Origin: Tanypteryx hageni
Lineage: Eukaryota; Arthropoda; Insecta; Odonata; Petaluridae
Direction: 5' to 3'
Length of the DNA stretch: 64,000 nt
Assembly (NCBI GenBank): GCA_028673005.1
Contig: CM054116.1
Span: 130,921,547-130,985,546 of the forward strand
Below the pieces are notes generated by a model that was given only the letters and a program-made list of their open reading frames with translations, ran no database searches and was not told the DNA's origin. A program made the position numbers and the translations under genes. Positions 58,498-64,000 of the stretch are shown in pieces. Numbering within the stretch: position 1 is the first letter of the stretch; every line of letters begins with the position of its first letter.

Positions 58498-59985
58498 TTA
58501 TTGCTTCTTGAAAGTCAAAGGCACGAATTGTGCCTTGTGCCCAAAATGAGGGATAACTCGTCTTGAGGTGATTCTTGCTCTCATGAAACCATCTCTGGCC
58601 TCATCTCCATATACTGCTACTAAGGCTTCATTTACTAGACGAATGGCTCTCTCCACCGCCTGTGTATGGCATGGGAATGTTGGTATGAAAATATCCATGA
58701 CCATCTCACCCTTAATCATGGAACGGATTTTCTCCACTGTGATGTACTTGGTCAGGGGCAGTTCATTGATGGCGTATTTTTGCCAATCAATCGTTTAAAC
58801 ATAATCATTAGCGTCAATGTTCATATCAGAAATTTTGTTCCGCCGCAGCTGGGTACTGTTATTGGCACATCCTTCGCATGGAGAATTCGCCGCAGAGCAA
58901 GTTGTGTATGTGCGGATGGTGATCTGCGAGCATTGCGAGGAGTATCTCCTCTGGATGAGCGAAGTAGGCGTTTTTCTAGATAGTTTTATCTACAAATTCT
59001 CTGAGATATTCTAGAAAGTATCGTGTAAATTATATTAGGACCCAAAGGTGACGGGCACCCTCGTGACACAAAGCGTTCCCCTTGATCTTGAACCATATAA
59101 CAGGATACACTGTCATTATGAAGGTAACTAGAATGCAAAGATTATCGGATGGGTCTGAAGTAGCGAAGTAGCTGTAGTTAACCATCGTGAGTGTAATAAT
59201 TTTCCAGAATTATGTTCTCCTAAGTCAGGTGAGCAATGACTCTAAGTAACTGCTCTGCAAATGCGCAGCAAATATCTTTGGTCTATACGTAGGTTGCTGT
59301 CCACTATTACCGGCAATTCCACCTTCACTCTTTGGAAAGTGACCGCTCACATTCATCTATTTGCTTTCCGATTGGTCTCCCGTAGCTATATGGACCCTCA
59401 ATGGCTCCATATCGGGTCTTCAAAACATGGCGGAGGGGAAGCTCAATCACATGAAGCATACATACCAGCCATTGGAGAGGTCTGTTAACAACCTGCTCCA
59501 TCTGGCGAATAACTCTGCTATCAACCCCCTATATTTACATTAGTGCCATCACAACCGATTATAACAAGATAGTCTGTGGTTATATTGTTTCTTTGTAGGT
59601 ACCCCGTAATGCTCCCTTTTATATTGGCAGCATTGAGTCTTCCATTTATAGTAGTATGTCCTACATATATAGAATCAGGTTCTAGTACATAGTAATGTGC
59701 TCTTCCATTTTAATGACCCTATAATATTTCTTCCCCTTTTTAACTTGAACAAGTGTTCTGTCCTTTTTGCCGTCAAAAATACTGCTTCCAATGTGTTTTC
59801 GTCTCTGATTTCCTTCTCTCTTTCTTTCTTCCTATCTCTTTTCACTTTATTCTTATCAATCACATGAGATTTGTCCTCTCCAGTCACCATTTTCAGCGAG
59901 GGCACTCCTCGCTTGGCAAATAGCGGGGTCAGAGCTGCAGTTAAATTGTTGCAGCCCTTTTTAACAACTCAAGAGCAGCTTTCAC
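58498..59985 (-). pseudogene. Relic of a multi-copy protein family of unknown function (CHTQAVER family)
   Basis: Blocks in order on the minus strand: LTAALTPLFAKRG with VIDKNKVKRDRKKERE (about 59955-59820), LVIIGCDGTNVNIGG (about 59565-59523), RPLQWLVCMLHVIELPLRH (about 59480-59425), GPYSYGRPIGKQIDE (about 59390-59350), WFKIKGNALCHEGARHLW (about 59090-59040), NAYFAHPEEILLAMLAD (about 58970-58922), MNIDANDYV*TIDW (about 58825-58785) and FPCHTQAVERAIRLVNEA (58677-58624). The closing RDGFMRARITSRR ends at a natural stop at 58498. Frameshifts and at least three stops disable it. I recall the same ordered motifs in many uncharacterised, repeated proteins of arthropods and cnidarians, suggesting a transposon-borne gene. 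No biochemical role is known to me; DGT and CHTQ are candidate active-site motifs only by conservation. Confidence 0.8.
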
Positions 59986-59989
59986 AACT

Positions 59990-60475
59990 CCTTTGCCTCC
60001 CAAAAAAACTATAGCCCTTATTCACGGTTCACTCTCAAGGCAAGAATATCGGCCTGAATTCCAATCGAAATAAGCAAAAACCTGAGATTGGCCGAATATT
60101 GTACACTTTGATTTAATTGGCCCAATTTCGGAGCCACAGTTTCATCTAAAGATATCGTCTGACTTTAATCTGAGTCCAAAGCGTTCGTGATGAGCTCGAT
60201 AGGGAGCCACTGAAAAATAGTGCAGTGGTCAAATCATTAAATTAAACAAATAATTCCGAACAATTTTAAAGTAAATTTTACAATTTTGGTCCAGTGAGAC
60301 CTCTAAATATTTTCTGATCTCAAAAAAAGCCTTTTCCCTTACTTCTAGACCCATACGGCACCTTTCCCACACTAGTGCGTAGTAATCAAAAATAAAAATT
60401 TTAAAATGGCCTTTTTCGGCCCACCCTACTGTACAGTCTCAATCTCGCCCCGAATAAAAGAAAATCAATCAATCA
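59990..60475. other. Spacer; possible N-terminal remainder of the CHTQAVER relic
   Basis: Minus-strand scraps such as FLGGKGVVKAALELLKRA (about 60010-59960) hint that the relic extends further upstream, but no continuous alignment is visible. Confidence 0.35.
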
Positions 60476-60479
60476 TCTC

Positions 60480-60610
60480 CCTCCACTCCACTCCCCTCTC
60501 CTTCCACTCCACTTTCCTCTCCTTCCACTCCCCTCTCCCACCACTCCACTCCCCTCTCCCACCACTCCACTCCCCTCTCCCACCACTCCACGCCCCTCTC
60601 CCTCCGCTAA
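60480..60610. repeat. Pyrimidine tandem repeat, 21-bp unit
   Basis: CACTCCCCTCTCCCACCACTC repeats with a 21-bp period, preceded by related TCCACTCC units. A CpG-rich segment (CGAGCGCGCGTTTGCG) follows at 60668-60700. Confidence 0.92.
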
Positions 60611-60728
60611 CCTCTTCTCTTTCCTCCGCTGCAGATTACCAATCATAATCGCGCCATTTGTTATTCCCGAGCGCGCGTTTGCGTTTATTATCGCGTGGGG
60701 GTAATGGCGTCGCTTTGTCCTTTTAAAG

Positions 60729-61069
60729 CAGGGGTCGGCAACCTACGGCCCGCGGGCCACGTGCGGCCCTCGAGAACGCTTTATGCGGCCTGCAAAGCTG
60801 TAATGAAAAAGTGATCAGGAAAATTTCTCATGGGCAATTTTATATTTTTTGAATAAAATTATGGTCTCAAAGCCTTTTCTGGTGAAGTTTTAATGCTAGT
60901 AAATTACGTAGAATTGATTTCGTTCATATGAAAACAAAAAATCTCTAGAAAACTTCCGATTTATTCGCTCATCCGGCCCGCCGAGGCTTTCTTGACTCCC
61001 AATGCGGCCCTCCGAAACATTTACAACTGCAAATGTGGCCCGCCATGCAGAAAATGTTGCCGACCCCTG
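60729..61069. mobile_element. hAT MITE family M, copy 3 (341 bp, best preserved)
   Basis: Perfect 14-bp terminal inverted repeats CAGGGGTCGGCAAC ... GTTGCCGACCCCTG, flanked by a perfect 8-bp duplication TTTTAAAG (60721-60728 and 61070-61077). Subterminal GCGGCCC and GGCCCGC boxes are prominent. Non-coding, so it must have been moved by a hAT transposase in trans. Confidence 0.97.
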
Positions 61070-61079
61070 TTTTAAAGCG

Positions 61080-62680
61080 TGAGTTCGTGCCGGGCAAATC
61101 CATTTGTTCGAATGAAAGAGATTCTCAGCTTAAGAAAGAGCAGCTAAAGATTTCTAACTTATTTATTTCTGAATATTTTCACAAAATTCTAATGCAAAGG
61201 CAGACAATATCCTCTCTATATAAATTTTGATTTTGAATTTATTCTAAATTCAATTTTTAACAAATCGTTACGAATTTATTGTATAATTTCTTTCACTTGT
61301 CTATTGTTATCAATCAATTCCTAGGAGATAAGCTGTGCTACTCAGAACTAAAAAATAAACGATCAATTTAGTTATAAATTCATATTAAAAATTTCTTTTT
61401 TGAAGTTAAAGTACAAATAGTTTCGATGACGATTAAATTAAATATCTTAATTTAATGACATATTGGAGTGTTACTCAGGCAATCCAAATTGAATAAATTT
61501 TACTTTTATCGAATTCAGAGATATGTACCTTAAAAACAAAGAGCTGAAAATTACTAAAATATGCAAATAAACTTTTTATTGAAACCCGCTATCACTTCAG
61601 ACACGAAGAACTTCCCTCATACAGAAAATATTGTCCCGACATTTCTTTATTTTACCTCTATATTTCTTTATGTATATTCCCGATGAACTGTAGGCAAAAA
61701 AGCGGTATTAAATAAATAAATTTTATGGCATTTAAAGCCCCCGATTTGAAATTTATTAATGCATATCTCATAAAATTGTTATTCTGTTCATAAGATAGAT
61801 AGACTTATTATACTGTAAATAAAGCATTCATTCGTCTTTTTAATGATAATAAAGTAATTTTAAGGAACTTTAACATTTTGATTGCAAAAGCCAAACAGCC
61901 GGAAAATATCGTAGTTACCATTTACCACGAATTCATTTTAACGTGTTTTGTGAAAGTATAACGCAAAATAGTAGTAATGAAAATGTGCAATGTGATTCAT
62001 ATATTTTTTAAAAGTTACGGAATTAAATTTTTGTGAAAAAATTATCCTTTAAATATAATTCATCATAAAATCTCTTTTCCATCAAAACATCTTCAAGCTA
62101 TAACGTGAAGCAATTAACAGGAGGCTAATTAAATTACCGGAGGTATAAAACAACTTTGAAAGTAAGTGGCTTTTAGGTTTACAGTGTGGATGAAATCCGT
62201 TAACTTAATCTAACATGCTTATATTGTAATTACTCAGAACTAATATTCGATTATTTACTTTTGCGCTAAATTATTTTGTTATTTTCAACTGAAAATATTG
62301 TTCTACGCTGAATTTGTTATGAAAGTATCTCATCTTGTCTATAAAACAAAATCTTATATCGCTATTTTCTTCCATGCAATGTTTTTTTAACATGCGTTTC
62401 AGGAGAGGAGCATTCGTCTAAAGTACACTAATATTTTGAATTTCTTTCCCTTATATTACTACAAATCCACGGCGAAAAGGCTCTTCAAGAAGCGGAGATA
62501 CACTTGTTGCTCAATTTATTCGAAATATAATAGTTTTATGCATAGTTAATCAGACCGCTGTCCTTTCATGTGACATTGGAATAAAATGTTGCAGTTGTAT
62601 TAAAAAAAAATTATTTCCGTTAAGTCGCAAAAATTCCTTTCTCGCATTATTTAAGAAGTTGGAATTTTATAGGTTAGAGC
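61080..62680. other. AT-rich, nothing identified
   Basis: No gene, RNA or bounded repeat recognised. Confidence 0.45.
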
Positions 62681-62689
62681 AAGATTCAT

Positions 62690-63895
62690 CTTTCGCGATA
62701 TCGCATATTTCAACTCCTAGTCCAAATTCCCAACCTCACGTGCCTTCCTTAGCGCTGCCTATCTACTTCCTTCGGTATCGCTGCCGCTTCTTAGGTCTCC
62801 CATTATGTTCCGACACCACCTCCTCCCTTTCCCTCCTCCCCTCCACACGACAAAACCTCCTCCTTCTCCTCCCGACTCATTTGACACAACTTTCGTTCCT
62901 TTCCGACCACATTCCAACCGCTCGATTCCATCCCCCACAGAAACGCCGGTTAATCTTAAAAATTGCGATAGCGTCCACATCGGCTCCTTTTTTTTACTGC
63001 CGAACAGACTATTCCAATCGCTCGCACACCATCCCTCGCTCTCCCACAATCCCGGCCCCGCCCTCCTCCCCCTTCCCTCCTCGCCCAGGCGTTATCTTCG
63101 CCTCGCCCAGAAATACCGCTCGCCGTCACGCCACCTGCATCTGGGAGCCACGCGTGGTTTAGGCCGCTTTCTCGCGCCACTCCTCCTTCACACTCTGCGC
63201 TGCTTTCTCTTTCCACTCCCCCCTTACTTCTGCTTCCCCCTCCTTCCTCTCCCCTTTTCTTCTGCTCCCCCTCCCCGGCCTTTTCCCCCAAAATGAGGCT
63301 CGCCCTGACCCCTTCCGCAATGGTCAGGAACCCCCATTCCCTTTACCCCCTCTACACCCTCCGCTTCGTGCAACAATATATCCCGCATTCATATTCGACT
63401 CCGTTTTACGATTCTGTGTGTGGATGGGGGAGGGTGAGTGGAAGAAAGGCAAGGCTGGAGTAGGGGGGAGAGTAAGGGGGAGGAGCCAGGGTTGGACGTG
63501 TCATATGCGTCCCCTTTTTCCCCTTCGCCGGCTCTCCTCTCAACAAGCGCAGCTTTATTCCGGCACTTGTACGCCGTGTTTCTGGAATAAAAAAGGAGAG
63601 GTGGCTGAAGAGGGTGGGATTGGGGAATGAGGGGGAGCTTAAGGGCGTGGGGGAGGGAGGCGCAGGAAGCGAGGTTCGACGGCGAGAGTGAAATGGCGCC
63701 TGGATGCGGCGGCGGCGTGGATGGGGTTCCAGAGCGCGGGGTCCAATAATGCCCCGCTCAGATCCCGCCATCCGAGTTTGCGGAGTGTAGGGATGCGGGG
63801 ATGGGGTGGGTGTGGGAGGTAGTGGTTGTGGGGAGGAAGTGGGGAGGTGGTGGATGTGAGGAGGTGGTGGATGTGAGGAGGTGGTGGATGTGGGG
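62690..63895. promoter_or_regulatory. GC-rich island with pyrimidine, then purine tracts
   Basis: Pyrimidine-rich from about 62810 to 63380 with CpG clusters near 63055-63175, then purine-rich from 63420, with a CpG-rich segment at 63680-63770. The overlapping frames on both strands mirror each other. Candidate regulatory DNA or the edge of another gene. Confidence 0.35.
63843..63893. repeat. 17-bp minisatellite, three units
   Basis: GGAGGTGGTGGATGTGA is repeated three times with a last-base change in the final unit. Confidence 0.95.
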
Positions 63896-63897
63896 AG

Positions 63898-64000
63898 CAG
63901 TGTTGCCAATCTAGCGAATTTGTGGATAGATCTAGATATTTTACATTCCAAGTAGCTCCTAAAAAGGCCCTAGCGACTTCTTATAAATCTAGCGAATCGA
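63898..64000 (+). mobile_element. Possible transposon end running off the window
   Basis: It begins CAGTGTTGCCA, the kind of end seen in several insect DNA transposons. TCTAGCGAATT, GATAGATCTAG and CTAGCGACTTCTTATAAATC are internally repetitive. The other end and target duplication lie outside the window, so the class cannot be tested. Confidence 0.45.

Overview
This window is AT-rich animal nuclear DNA, most likely from an arthropod and probably an insect. Long AT-rich non-coding stretches alternate with compact GC/CpG-rich islands. The islands are bordered by long one-sided purine or pyrimidine tracts. Broken transposon relics of types common in arthropods are scattered throughout: a GTF2IRD2/ZBED-type hAT transposase, a pogo-like DDE transposase, LINE reverse transcriptases and tRNA-derived SINEs. 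There is no operon structure, ribosome binding site, CRISPR array, rRNA or intact tRNA. The species cannot be named from the sequence. Nearly all longer open frames are read-through of low-complexity DNA or shadows of transposon relics.

Only one plausible host gene is visible. A CpG-rich, promoter-like region (about 25.95-26.33 kb) lies upstream of a first coding exon (27467-27611, + strand). That exon has an upstream in-frame stop, a good start context, a hydrophobic signal-peptide or signal-anchor stretch and a clean G|GTGAGT splice donor. The next exon was not found. Some or all of the remaining 36 kb may be its first intron, with the later GC islands as possible regulatory elements; this is inference.

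Layout. 0-5.6 kb: AT-rich DNA, a solo LTR with 4-bp target duplication, and two copies of a dispersed repeat. 5.6-11.1 kb: a nested transposon graveyard, in which a LINE endonuclease-RT relic is interrupted by a hAT MITE and by about 1.1 kb of other DNA, then abuts a decayed hAT transposase. 11-25 kb: mostly unannotated, with a purine-rich CpG island at 14.4-15.6 kb, a SINE, Penelope-like terminal motifs and a foldback. 25.9-27.7 kb: promoter and first exon. 30.8-31.7 kb: a three-copy repeat of about 295 bp. 32-38.4 kb: simple repeats, a hAT MITE and a 23-bp minisatellite with higher-order structure. 43.3-44.5 kb: a complete non-autonomous hAT-like element carrying a large palindrome. 44.6-51 kb: a third dispersed-repeat copy, LINE and SINE fragments, a fourth dispersed-repeat copy with a 339-bp tandem repeat, and a perfect AT palindrome. 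54.3-56.9 kb: tandem MITEs and a pogo-like transposase relic. 58.5-60.0 kb: a relic of a multi-copy protein family of unknown function with a CHTQAVER motif. 60.7-61.1 kb: a third hAT MITE. 62.7-63.9 kb: another GC island; a transposon-like end runs off the window.

The genes do not form a pathway. The content is one candidate gene start plus layered mobile DNA. All transposase and reverse-transcriptase frames are broken by stops and frameshifts, so none looks active. Family assignments rest on motif recognition by eye, not on database searches.
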